Below are positions 53,475 to 62,261 of a stretch of DNA of 64,000 nucleotides, in pieces. Source of the stretch: Acinetobacter sp. ANC 4558 (GTDB taxonomy: Bacteria > Pseudomonadota > Gammaproteobacteria > Pseudomonadales > Moraxellaceae). Every line of letters begins with the position of its first letter. Position 1 is the stretch's first letter. Location of the stretch: assembly GCF_002135375.1 (NCBI RefSeq), contig NZ_NEGH01000001.1, forward strand, positions 299,404 through 363,403. Direction: 5' to 3'. The position numbers were made by a program, and so were the translations under genes. Under the pieces are notes generated by a model. It saw only the letters and a list, made by a program, of their open reading frames with translations. It ran no database searches and was not told the origin of the DNA.

Positions 53475-56318
53475 ATGAGCGATAAGCAAGCTACTGAAAA
53501 TGCAGTGGATTATAAAGCCACGCTAAACCTCCCTGGTACTGATTTTGCAATGAAAGCAAACTTAGCAGTACGTGAACAAAAGTGGTTAGAAGAGTGGTAT
53601 GCCGATGACATTTATCAGCAGATTCGTGCATCGCGAATTGGCAAGAAAAAATATATTCTTCACGATGGCCCTCCTTATGCAAATGGTACGTTGCATTTAG
53701 GGCATGTGGTGAATAAAGTATTAAAAGATATTATTGTCAAAAGTAAAACTTTAGATGGTTTTGATGCACCTTATGTGCCAGGTTGGGACTGTCATGGTTT
53801 ACCCATTGAACTGAAAGTTGAAGAAAAAGTAGGAAAAGTTGGTGAAAAAGTTGATGCATCAACTTTCCGAAAAGCATGTCGTGCATATGCTTATACTCAA
53901 ATTGACATTCAAAAGAAAGACTTCATCCGTATGGGTGTATTAGGGGATTGGGATAATCCTTACCTTACGATGAATTTCAAACAAGAAGCCGATATTGTTC
54001 GTGCTCTAGGTGCCATTGAAAAAGCAGGTCATATTCAACCTGGTCTTAAACCTGTGAACTGGTGTATGGACTGCGGTTCTTCACTTGCTGAAGCAGAAGT
54101 AGAATATGAAGATAAAAAATCAGATGCAATTGATGTCGGTTTTGGTGTTGTTGATTTAGCAGACTTATCTACACGGTTAGATACAACAGTTAACCACCCA
54201 ACAGATATTGTTATTTGGACCACAACGCCGTGGACATTACCAGCAAACCAAGCCGTGGCTTTGCATGCTGAAATTGAATATCAATTAATTCAAGTACAAA
54301 GTACTCGTGGTGAGCAAAACCTTATTTTAGCAACCGATTTAGTTGAATCTGCTTGCGAGCGATATAAACTTGAAAATCCAAAGGTTTTAGCAAGCTTTGT
54401 CGGTTCAAAACTTGAAAATCTCATTCTTCAGCACCCTTTAATTGTAGAACGTCAAGTACCAGTTATTTTAGGTGAACATGTAACAGCAGCCAATGGTACA
54501 GGTGCTGTACATACTGCACCTGGTCATGGTGTAGATGACTATAAAGTAGGTTTACAATACAACTTAACTGTAGATAATCCAGTGGGGGGTAATGGTGTAT
54601 ATTTACCAACAGCACTTATTTTTGCTGGTGAGCACATCTATAAAGCCAATCCTAAAATTATTGCAGTCTTAACAGAATCTGGCAAACTTTGGGCACACTT
54701 TCCAATTAAACACAGCTACCCACATTGCTGGCGTCATAAAACACCTATTATTTTCCGTGCAACACCACAATGGTTTATCAGCATGGATCAAAAGGGTTTA
54801 CGTCAAAATGCGCTTAATGCCATTGAAAATGATATCCAGTTTATACCTGATTGGGGTAAAAACCGTATTGAGTCGATGATTGAAGGTCGTCCAGATTGGT
54901 GTATCTCTCGTCAACGGACTTGGGGCGTGCCTATTCCATTCTTTGTGCATAAAGACACCAATGAATTACATCCTCGTACGTCTGCACTCATTGAAGAAGT
55001 TGCAAAGGTTATTGAGCAAGAAGGAATCGATGGTTGGTTTGACCGTGATGCCAAAGCATTTATTGGTGATGATGCTGAACACTATAATGCTGTGCGCGAT
55101 ACCTTAGATGTTTGGTTTGACTCTGGTACAACACATTATGCAGTGCTAGAACAACGTGATGAATTACAAACACCTGCAGATTTATATTTAGAAGGCTCTG
55201 ATCAACATCGTGGTTGGTTTCAATCTTCATTGCTGACATCTGTTGCAATTACTGGAAAAGCACCATATAAAACACTCTTAACGCATGGCTTTACTGTCGA
55301 CGAGAAAGGTCACAAACTGTCTAAATCTTTGGGTAACTTTATTCCTTTAGATGACATTATTAAACAGTTAGGTGCAGATGGTTTACGCTTATATGTTGCA
55401 TCAAGTGACTATCGTTATGAAATTGCCGCAAGTAAAGAAATCTTTAACCGCGTCAGCGATAGCTACCGTCGTATTCGTAATACGCTTCGCTTCTTATTAG
55501 CTAATTTAAATGGCTTCAAACCATCAACAGATGCGCTTGCAGTGGATCAATTAATCGCACTTGATCAATATATTTTACAACGTACTGCTGAAGTTCAAAA
55601 AACAATTCAACACGCTTATCACGACATGAATTTCCATGCGGTTTGTAGTGCTTTAACGAATTTCTGTATTAATGACTTAGGTGGCTTCTACTTAGACATC
55701 ATTAAAGATCGTCAATACACAACAAAAGCAGATTCACAAGCGCGGCACTCTGCACAAACAGCGTTGTACCATATTGTGCAAGCATTTGTTCGTTGGATGT
55801 CACCGATCTTAAGTTTTACGGCTCAAGAAGCGTGGCCATTAATTCCAGAACAGTCTGAAAAATATGTATTTACCGCAGATTGGTACGATATTCCTGTCGC
55901 ATCAACAACAAATTTAATTACAGAATCAGAGTGGCAAACACTCATTCAAATTAAATCTGCTGTCAACAAGCACATGGAAGCTGCACGTAACGAGAAGCTA
56001 GTCGGTTCTAACTTATCTGCAACTGTAGAACTTTGGGCGGATGAAGCACTAAAAGCAATCTTAGATAAATTTGGTGATGAGCTTCGCTTTGTACTCATCA
56101 CATCAAATGTTATTGTCAATGCATTTGATGCAACACAAGGTCATGAATCTGATCTTGCTGGGTTACGTGTTAAAATTTCAGCAGCAGAAGGTGAAAAATG
56201 TGCTCGCTGTTGGCATGTATTACCAGATGTAAATACACATTCTGCACACCCAGGACTATGCGGTCGTTGTATTATTAATCTTCCTACAGGTCAAGGCGAA
56301 GAGAGAAAATATGCCTAA
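53475..56318 (+). CDS. ileS: Isoleucine-tRNA ligase
   Basis: The 947-residue class I synthetase has the HIGH motif in PYANGTLHLGH (about 65-75), an editing domain (about 200-420) and the KMSKS motif as KLSKSLG. A C-terminal zinc domain (CARCWH...CGRC, last 40 residues) completes it. It is the size of E. coli IleS (about 940). It lies downstream of ribF and overlaps lspA by eight bases, so translation is coupled. Confidence 0.97.
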   Translation: MSDKQATENAVDYKATLNLPGTDFAMKANLAVREQKWLEEWYADDIYQQIRASRIGKKKYILHDGPPYANGTLHLGHVVNKVLKDIIVKSKTLDGFDAPYVPGWDCHGLPIELKVEEKVGKVGEKVDASTFRKACRAYAYTQIDIQKKDFIRMGVLGDWDNPYLTMNFKQEADIVRALGAIEKAGHIQPGLKPVNWCMDCGSSLAEAEVEYEDKKSDAIDVGFGVVDLADLSTRLDTTVNHPTDIVIWTTTPWTLPANQAVALHAEIEYQLIQVQSTRGEQNLILATDLVESACERYKLENPKVLASFVGSKLENLILQHPLIVERQVPVILGEHVTAANGTGAVHTAPGHGVDDYKVGLQYNLTVDNPVGGNGVYLPTALIFAGEHIYKANPKIIAVLTESGKLWAHFPIKHSYPHCWRHKTPIIFRATPQWFISMDQKGLRQNALNAIENDIQFIPDWGKNRIESMIEGRPDWCISRQRTWGVPIPFFVHKDTNELHPRTSALIEEVAKVIEQEGIDGWFDRDAKAFIGDDAEHYNAVRDTLDVWFDSGTTHYAVLEQRDELQTPADLYLEGSDQHRGWFQSSLLTSVAITGKAPYKTLLTHGFTVDEKGHKLSKSLGNFIPLDDIIKQLGADGLRLYVASSDYRYEIAASKEIFNRVSDSYRRIRNTLRFLLANLNGFKPSTDALAVDQLIALDQYILQRTAEVQKTIQHAYHDMNFHAVCSALTNFCINDLGGFYLDIIKDRQYTTKADSQARHSAQTALYHIVQAFVRWMSPILSFTAQEAWPLIPEQSEKYVFTADWYDIPVASTTNLITESEWQTLIQIKSAVNKHMEAARNEKLVGSNLSATVELWADEALKAILDKFGDELRFVLITSNVIVNAFDATQGHESDLAGLRVKISAAEGEKCARCWHVLPDVNTHSAHPGLCGRCIINLPTGQGEERKYA

Positions 56319-56847
56319 TTCTCAGAATAAAAAGGGCTTCTTCCAATTCTACCCACACAATTTAGTGTGGGTGGGTTTATCCATTGTGGCAATTATTTTA
56401 GATCAATGGACCAAATGGATTGCAGTAACACATTTGCATTATGCAGATCCTGTACCTGTTCTGCCCTTTTTAAATTGGACATTATTATATAACTACGGCG
56501 CTGCCTTTAGTTTCTTGTCCGATGCTGGTGGATGGCAACGTTACTTCTTTACATCTCTCGCTGGGATTGTGTCTGTCGTTTTCGTTTTTTGGTTAATGCG
56601 TATGCCAAAACACTTAATTGTATTACCTCTAGCAATTGCACTGATTCTTGGTGGTGCAGTTGGTAATTTAATCGATCGTGTAACGTTAGGTTATGTGGTG
56701 GATTTTATTCATGTGTACTATAACAACAGCCACTTCCCTGCCTTTAATCTTGCAGATAGTTCTATTACACTTGGGACTATTTTATTGCTGATTGATACTT
56801 TCTTTTTAGAAAAGAAACGTATCCAACGTGCGGAAGCGCAAAAATGA
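56311..56847 (+). CDS. lspA: Lipoprotein signal peptidase (signal peptidase II)
   Basis: The 178-residue inner-membrane aspartic protease has four predicted helices. The catalytic aspartates are in GGAVGNLIDRVTLGYVVDFI and FNLADSSI. It cuts signal peptides ahead of the lipidated cysteine, including those of the lipoproteins in this window. Its start overlaps ileS by eight bases, and its stop overlaps fkpB by four. Confidence 0.95.
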   Translation: MPNSQNKKGFFQFYPHNLVWVGLSIVAIILDQWTKWIAVTHLHYADPVPVLPFLNWTLLYNYGAAFSFLSDAGGWQRYFFTSLAGIVSVVFVFWLMRMPKHLIVLPLAIALILGGAVGNLIDRVTLGYVVDFIHVYYNNSHFPAFNLADSSITLGTILLLIDTFFLEKKRIQRAEAQK

Positions 56848-57326
56848 CAGATTTAATTCATCCAAATGAAGAAACACGTGTCGCAGAAGGCTCAAAAGTG
56901 GATCTTCATTTTTCAGTCGCGATCGAAAATGGTGTTGAAATTGATAATACACGTAGTCGCGAAGAGCCAGTAAGTTTAGTCATTGGTGATGGTAATTTAT
57001 TACCTGGCTTTGAAAAAGCTTTATTTGGATTACGTGCAGGTGACCGTCGTACTGTTAGTCTTCCTCCTGAAGATGCATTTGGTCCTTGGAATTCTGAAAA
57101 CGTTCAAAAATTTGATACCATTAAATTTGAACAACGCCCAATTATTGGACATATGATCGAATTTGAAGACAAAGCCAAATCAAGCCTTTATGGTGTTGTT
57201 AAATCAGTTGATGATGATATTACTGAGGTGGATTTTAATCACCCACTCGCTGGAAAAAATATTACTTTTGAAGTTGAAATTTTTAAAGTAACACCAGCGG
57301 GTCAACAAGGTATAAAAATCATGTAA
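56844..57326 (+). CDS. fkpB: FKBP-type peptidyl-prolyl isomerase with IF loop (FkpB/SlyD type)
   Basis: The 160-residue cytoplasmic protein combines an FKBP core with an insert-in-flap domain: LPGFEKALFGLRAGDRRTVSLPPEDAFG, then the insert around EDKAKSSLYGVVKSVDDDITEVDFNHPLAGK. It acts as folding helper. It is unrelated to the three exported FKBPs at 31-33 kb. IspH, often next, is absent here; a terminator follows. Confidence 0.92.
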   Translation: MTDLIHPNEETRVAEGSKVDLHFSVAIENGVEIDNTRSREEPVSLVIGDGNLLPGFEKALFGLRAGDRRTVSLPPEDAFGPWNSENVQKFDTIKFEQRPIIGHMIEFEDKAKSSLYGVVKSVDDDITEVDFNHPLAGKNITFEVEIFKVTPAGQQGIKIM

Positions 57327-57337
57327 TTACGTGATTT

Positions 57338-57366
57338 AAAAAAGCTCCTGATGGAGCTTTTTTATT
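57338..57366 (+). terminator. Terminator of the ribF-fkpB block
   Basis: AAGCTCC (57342-57348) pairs with GGAGCTT (57353-57359), loop TGAT, in A- and T-runs. Confidence 0.88.
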
Positions 57367-57472
57367 TTATCTAAAACACAATAACTGATAAATTTATATA
57401 CAATTCAATACTTCTTTCTTGATTATATACCGAATACTTTAATATTTAGACTTACAAAACAGAGAAAATAAT

Positions 57473-58015
57473 ATGAAAATACAAATTATTGTGGGGAGTG
57501 TCCGAGAAAATCGTACAGCCATAAAAATAGCGCATTGGATTCAACGCAGTTTTGAAACATACAAATTCCCAAATATAAAAATTGAACTGGTCGACTTAAA
57601 AGAATGGGATTTACCTATATTTTCTGGCTCTCATTTACCTATATCAGGTGTGTATGATCAACCTAAACAACAAGCTTGGGCAGATCATATCGCTTCAGGC
57701 AATGCTTATATTTTGATTAGTCCCGAATATAACCATGGCTATAGTCCTGCATTGAAAAATGCGCTCGATTATTTAGGTAAGGAATGGAGTACAAAACCCG
57801 TTGCTTATGTCAGTTATGGCAGTACCAATGGTTCTCGCTCTATCGATCAAATTCGTCAAGTCTGCATACAATTAGGCATGGTGGATAGTAATGCTGTTGT
57901 TGAAATTCGTGATATTTTCACAAGGAATCAAACAGAATTTTTTGAAGCTAATCAGTTTGATGAACAAGCATTAAAAACAGTATTTTATAATCTTATTCAA
58001 TATATTACGCCCTAA
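57473..58015 (+). CDS. NADPH-dependent FMN reductase family protein
   Basis: The 180-residue flavodoxin-fold protein has the FMN phosphate loop IIVGSVRENRTAIKIA and the SPEYNHGYSPALKNALDYL motif of NAD(P)H:FMN or quinone/azo reductases. It could supply FMNH2 to SsuD, since no ssuE exists in the sulfonate operon, but it lies about 7 kb from it and nothing else links them. It has no close operon partner. Confidence 0.82.
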   Translation: MKIQIIVGSVRENRTAIKIAHWIQRSFETYKFPNIKIELVDLKEWDLPIFSGSHLPISGVYDQPKQQAWADHIASGNAYILISPEYNHGYSPALKNALDYLGKEWSTKPVAYVSYGSTNGSRSIDQIRQVCIQLGMVDSNAVVEIRDIFTRNQTEFFEANQFDEQALKTVFYNLIQYITP

Positions 58016-58038
58016 TTTGTGTGTTTTTTAACCACCCG

Positions 58039-58056
58039 TGTAATCCTTGGATTACA
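58039..58056 (+). promoter_or_regulatory. GacA-box-like palindrome upstream of the candidate CsrA-binding RNA
   Basis: TGTAATCCTTGGATTACA matches the GacA upstream activating site in its ends (TGTAA, eight bases, TTACA), with T/A in place of the usual G/C at positions 6 and 13. The palindrome extends one base on each side. Its centre lies about 65 bases before the inferred RNA start. Confidence 0.65.
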
Positions 58057-58111
58057 CATTTTAGTGACTTTTATGCCTAGTGCAACACATTCAATACGCT
58101 TATATTAGCTT

Positions 58112-58247
58112 TAACAGGAAACAGGATGTTTCCCAAACAAATAAAAATAATGATAAGTTTGAGCATCAGGATGTGAGGTACGACAGGAGTTATACCTAAA
58201 GCACAAATACCAAGCCCTCTAACAGGATGTTAGAGGGCTTTCTGCTT
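58112..58247 (+). ncRNA. Candidate CsrA/RsmA-sequestering small RNA (RsmX/Y/Z- or CsrB-like)
   Basis: An intergenic stretch of about 136 nt holds five CAGGA motifs, with GGA at 58117, 58124, 58169, 58186 and 58225. Three sit in clear hairpin loops. GGAAAC-AGGAT-GTTTCC is at 58117-58133. AGGTA..GAC-AGGA-GTT..TACCT is at about 58176-58197. The terminator AAGCCCTCTAAC-AGGAT-GTTAGAGGGCTT is at 58212-58240. The fourth site, in CATCAGGATGTG, has a weaker stem. A TATATT at 58101-58106 can be the -10 element, with a poor -35, and a GacA-box-like palindrome lies upstream. No ORF fits. Known CsrB/RsmZ RNAs share these features. I do not know whether this one has been described. Confidence 0.75.
58212..58247 (+). 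terminator. Terminator of the candidate CsrA-binding RNA
   Basis: AAGCCCTCTAAC (58212-58223) pairs perfectly with GTTAGAGGGCTT (58229-58240) around the loop AGGAT, followed by TCTGCTTTTTT. Confidence 0.9.
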
Positions 58248-58301
58248 TTTTAAATCATCTATATTTATTCCAAATTGGTTTACTACGCATCGACATAGTA
58301 T

Positions 58302-58335
58302 AAAAAACCGAGTTAATCACTTAACTCGGTTTTTG
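58302..58335 (-). terminator. Terminator of metP-metS
   Basis: CCGAGTTAA (58308-58316) pairs with TTAACTCGG (58321-58329), with A/T runs on both sides, 28 bases past the metS stop. Confidence 0.85.
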
Positions 58336-58362
58336 ATAAAATAATTCATCTCTTAAAGATAA

Positions 58363-58467
58363 TTATTCTTCATCTGGGTTTTTAATCAAATGTAGTGTTG
58401 CTAAAATTAAGCCACCCCAAAGTAAAACAGTTGAAATAATCAACATAATAATCGCTGATGTATTCAT
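58363..58467 (-). CDS. metS: MetS, small subunit of methionine/alanine NSS importer
   Basis: A 34-codon ORF, reading MNTSAIIMLIISTVLLWGG with one membrane helix and ending NPDEE, begins one base after the metP stop. GGAGAA lies just upstream, within the end of metP. The size, single helix and place match MetS, known from Corynebacterium MetPS, where the small subunit is required for transport. Confidence 0.85.
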   Translation of the reverse strand: MNTSAIIMLIISTVLLWGGLILATLHLIKNPDEE

Positions 58468-58468
58468 C

Positions 58469-59950
58469 TTAGTTCTCCTCAGTATCGTGATCTTTTAAAC
58501 AACTAAATGCAATTGCGCCGATAATTAAAACCAGCATTACACCACCACCAATTGGCAATAAAACCTCTAATGGATAACCTCCATAACCTTCCGATAAGAT
58601 TGCTTTTAGTGTCAAACCTAAGGCAATTAATAATGAAAGTGGTGTTACGATTGTTAATAAGAAGTTCCAACCCAAACCTAATTTAAAGCTTGAGTATTGA
58701 TTGATATGATCTTGTAATTGCTTTAATAAAGGACGTCTGAACCATGACACTAAAATAATCGACAATAAGCCACCAGCAACAATACCAATATTATTTGCAA
58801 AATAATCAATAATATCGACAAAGGTAATGGCATTATGCGTTGAAAACATTAAAGTCGAAACAATTGCAGAACCGCCACCAACAATGGTCACGGCCTTTTT
58901 TCTTGACCATGCGAGCTTATCTTGAAAGGCTGCGATAGGTACTTCTAAAATACTGACCATTGAGGTAATACCAGCAACAGCTAAAGAGGAGAAGAATAAA
59001 ATTCCAAATAAATCTCCACCAGCACCTAGGCTTGAAATAATTTTAGGGAAAGCAATAAATGCTAGACCAATTCCCCCAGAAACGACTTCATCTACCGTCG
59101 AACCAGCACTATAAGCCATAAAGCCAAGTGCAGCAAAAATACCGATACCCGCTAATATTTCAAACGAGGAGTTTGCTAATGCCACCACTAAACCAGAACC
59201 AGTTAAATTAGTTTTTGGTTTTAAATAAGAAGCGTAGGTCAACATAATCCCAAATCCAATGGACAATGAGAAAAAGATATGACCAAATGCTGCCAACCAT
59301 ACTTTATAATTAGACATTGCTTTCCAGTTTGGTGTAAAGAATGCGTTTAAGCCATCTACAGCACCAGGTAAACGTAATGCTTGAATCACTAAAATGGTAA
59401 ATAAAACCACCAATAATGGCATAAAGATTTTATTTGAAAGCTCTACACCTTTCTTCACACCACCGTATAAAATAAACATGGTAATTGCCCAAACTACGAC
59501 AAGTCCAATAAACAATACGGGTACAAAAAGCGAGGTGGTATCACCATTTTGCAAATAGGTTGAAAAAAAGAATTTCTCTGTATCTGTGCCCCATTTTTGT
59601 CCAATGGAGTAATAGATATAAGTACCCGCCCATGACAAAACACTGGCATAATAAATACCGATGACTAATGTCACCATTACTTGCCACCAGCCTAATGCTT
59701 CACTGTTCATGAGTTTTTTATAAGCTGTCGGTGGCGCCTTTCTAAATTTATGCCCTACAGCATAATCTAAAAATAGTAATGGTAAACCAGCTGCAAAAAT
59801 TGCAATTAAATAGGGGATTAAAAATGCCCCACCACCATTTTCATATGCAACATATGGGAACCGCCAAATGTTACCTAAACCAACGGCCGAGCCAATCGCA
59901 GCAATAATAAAGCCCGACCGTGCCGACCAATTTTCACGGGAATTTGTCAT
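58469..59950 (-). CDS. metP: Sodium-dependent NSS transporter MetP (methionine/alanine type)
   Basis: The 493-residue protein has about twelve helices and the NSS signature GSAVGLGNIWRFPYVAYENGGGAFLIPY at the start. It is a LeuT-fold sodium symporter. The adjoining 34-codon metS supports substrate assignment to methionine and alanine. A relatively short N terminus precedes helix one. The upstream region is long (about 725 bases). Confidence 0.88.
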   Translation of the reverse strand: MTNSRENWSARSGFIIAAIGSAVGLGNIWRFPYVAYENGGGAFLIPYLIAIFAAGLPLLFLDYAVGHKFRKAPPTAYKKLMNSEALGWWQVMVTLVIGIYYASVLSWAGTYIYYSIGQKWGTDTEKFFFSTYLQNGDTTSLFVPVLFIGLVVVWAITMFILYGGVKKGVELSNKIFMPLLVVLFTILVIQALRLPGAVDGLNAFFTPNWKAMSNYKVWLAAFGHIFFSLSIGFGIMLTYASYLKPKTNLTGSGLVVALANSSFEILAGIGIFAALGFMAYSAGSTVDEVVSGGIGLAFIAFPKIISSLGAGGDLFGILFFSSLAVAGITSMVSILEVPIAAFQDKLAWSRKKAVTIVGGGSAIVSTLMFSTHNAITFVDIIDYFANNIGIVAGGLLSIILVSWFRRPLLKQLQDHINQYSSFKLGLGWNFLLTIVTPLSLLIALGLTLKAILSEGYGGYPLEVLLPIGGGVMLVLIIGAIAFSCLKDHDTEEN

Positions 59951-60675
59951 AAAACACCTAAACCTTTTATCCCTTTCCTGCTGTTGATTTTGTTTATAAG
60001 ATCAGCATAAAAAGTATTCATAAAATATTGTTGTGTTTGTTTTAGTATTACACCTTGTGAGCGTTCAGATCTAAAATACAAACAGATAAACTTTCACAAT
60101 ATCTTGGTTAAAGATTATTCTGAATAATTTATCTTCATATGCAAGAACAATACCGATTTTTTACACTTTTTTCTGTAATTTCTTCTCGATATTTTGACAA
60201 TTTATAAGACATTTCATTTGAATGATCATTTTGAAAGCCATTCAAAATAAAATTTAATAAATTCAATAACAATTTGGAATATATCACTCTTAATCATGGA
60301 CTCATAGTCATTTTTTTATTCTAAAATCGTTTGCATTTTTATCAGATCAGCGAAGCCAGCACATCATAAATACAGCGAAAGCTTATGCTTGTATCTTTTT
60401 AAATAAACGGTTGGATATTTATATTTTTCTTATTCTATTTACTATATCAGCAGTACAAACATTTTTATTTCATTAGAAATCTTAGTGGTCCAGATGTCAC
60501 AGTAATGATAGGTTTTTCGTTTTAAAATTTTGACTTGATTAAATCGATTGGGAAGGGAAAGCTTAAAGGCTGAGAAAACAAACTATTTCGTATCGTATTT
60601 TATTGTTCATACGGTCATGTTCAATTTAAATCATCATAAGTCCGAAAACGAATGATGATTTATATCCATCTTAAA
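59951..60675. other. Long AT-rich gap upstream of metP
   Basis: About 725 bases with no coding region I can support. It contains TTTGAATG/CATTCAAA as an inverted repeat (60217-60246, 14-base spacer) and a perfect 11-base inverted repeat near the aldehyde dehydrogenase stop, listed separately. Confidence 0.5.
60627..60662 (-). terminator. Hairpin downstream of the aldehyde dehydrogenase gene
   Basis: TAAATCATCAT (60627-60637) pairs perfectly with ATGATGATTTA (60652-60662), 14-base loop. It lies 14 bases past the gene's stop but lacks a clear U-tract, so it may be a weak terminator or 3'-protecting hairpin. Confidence 0.45.
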
Positions 60676-62118
60676 TCATTGCTTAATTACAAGCACACGC
60701 TCTTCTTGCATATCTCTTATTGCAGAATGTATACCTTCCTTTCCTAAGCCTGAATCTTTCACACCGCCATATGGCATATTATCTACACGGAATGTTGGAA
60801 TATCATTAATGATGACACCACCAACAGCTAAATGATTCCAAGCATATAACATTTTATTTAGATTTTGTGTATAGATTCCCGCCTGTAAACCAAAACGGCT
60901 CAAGTTAATTTTTTCAATGCCTTGTTCAAAAGTCTTATACTTTTCAAGAATTACTATCGGGCCAAATGCCTCATCTTTATATATTTCTAAACTTTTATCT
61001 ACATTTTCAAGTAAAGTAGGTTCAAACATCACTCCATTTAATTCACCACCTATCAATAGCTTAGCACCTTTTTTAATGGCTTTATCAACCCATTTTTTAA
61101 GCCGTATAGCTTCATTTTCTTTAATCATTGGTCCAATAATTGTTGTCTCTAACTGAGGATCAGCTGCTTTTAATTTCTTTAACTTTACCAATAACTTTTT
61201 CTTCACATCGGTATAAATATCATGATGAATAAGAATCCGTTGCACACTAATACAAACTTGACCCGCATGACCATAAGCACCACTAATCAATCGATCTATC
61301 AATGCTTCACTAATTTCAGTATCTGCTTCAATCAAAACTGCAGCATTTCCTCCTAGTTCTAATGTGACTTTTTTATGCCCTGCACGTGCTTTCATATCCC
61401 AGCCAACAACATCTGACCCTGTAAAGCTGAGTAGCTTAAAACGCTCATCAGTGACGAGGACATCAGCATGTTCTCGAGGACATGGTAATACTGAAAAAGC
61501 ACCTTTAGGTAAATCTGTTTCTGCTAAAACTTCTGCAATTTTAAGTGCTGAAATCGGTGTGAGACTTGCAGGTTTTAATACAAATGGGCAACCAGCTGCA
61601 ATTGCAGGCGCAATTTTATGGGCAGTTAAATTGAATGGAAAATTAAATGGGCTAATTAGAGATACTGCACCAATCGGTACTTGTTTAATAAATCCTTGGT
61701 AACCAGATGCTACGGGTGTTACAGCAAGTGGAATCATTCGACCATCATCTAATTGAGTAACGGCATCTGCCGCGATTTGAAATGTGTTAATTAATCGTTC
61801 AACCTCTGCACTCGCTGCTGAACGTGGTTTTCCACCCTCAGCAATTAATATATCGATAAGCTCTGTACGCATTTCACTAAAACGTTGCACACAATGTAAT
61901 AAGATTTTTTGCTTTTGAAATGGTTGTAAAGCAGCCATTTCTTTTTCTGCTTTGACAGCAGCACGTATCGCTTTTTCAATTATTTTATTATCTGCTAAAG
62001 CAACACGAGCAATTAAATTATGTTTATACTTATCTAAAACCTCTAACCATTGTTGTGCTTTTTGAGGTTTCCCTGCGACATATAATGGGTAATCTTTTAT
62101 CTCTTCTGTATTTTTCAT
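60676..62118 (-). CDS. NAD(P)-dependent aldehyde dehydrogenase
   Basis: The 480-residue enzyme has the catalytic Glu in VTLELGGNAAVL and Cys in GHAGQVCISVQR. The Rossmann-type region ISPFNFPFNLTAHKIAPAIAAGCPFVLKPAS and the C-terminal VDNMPYGGVKDSGLGKEG are also present. The overall pattern resembles lactaldehyde/glyceraldehyde-3-phosphate-type aldehyde dehydrogenases. The substrate is unknown. It is 143 bases downstream of the M20 peptidase gene on the same strand. Confidence 0.88.
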   Translation of the reverse strand: MKNTEEIKDYPLYVAGKPQKAQQWLEVLDKYKHNLIARVALADNKIIEKAIRAAVKAEKEMAALQPFQKQKILLHCVQRFSEMRTELIDILIAEGGKPRSAASAEVERLINTFQIAADAVTQLDDGRMIPLAVTPVASGYQGFIKQVPIGAVSLISPFNFPFNLTAHKIAPAIAAGCPFVLKPASLTPISALKIAEVLAETDLPKGAFSVLPCPREHADVLVTDERFKLLSFTGSDVVGWDMKARAGHKKVTLELGGNAAVLIEADTEISEALIDRLISGAYGHAGQVCISVQRILIHHDIYTDVKKKLLVKLKKLKAADPQLETTIIGPMIKENEAIRLKKWVDKAIKKGAKLLIGGELNGVMFEPTLLENVDKSLEIYKDEAFGPIVILEKYKTFEQGIEKINLSRFGLQAGIYTQNLNKMLYAWNHLAVGGVIINDIPTFRVDNMPYGGVKDSGLGKEGIHSAIRDMQEERVLVIKQ

Positions 62119-62261
62119 TATTACCAGCTCCCAAGCATAAATAGAATTCTAATCTACATCTATAATTACACTAATTGTATAAAATATCATCTATTTTTAG
62201 AACCTACTTATATCTTATACTATGTCTAAAAGGGTGATATGAAATACCATCCTATCTTCAC

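Noticed and set aside
61364..61702. 112-codon plus-strand ORF within the aldehyde dehydrogenase gene
   Set aside because: It is antisense to conserved catalytic blocks of the dehydrogenase, with no start signal or homology.
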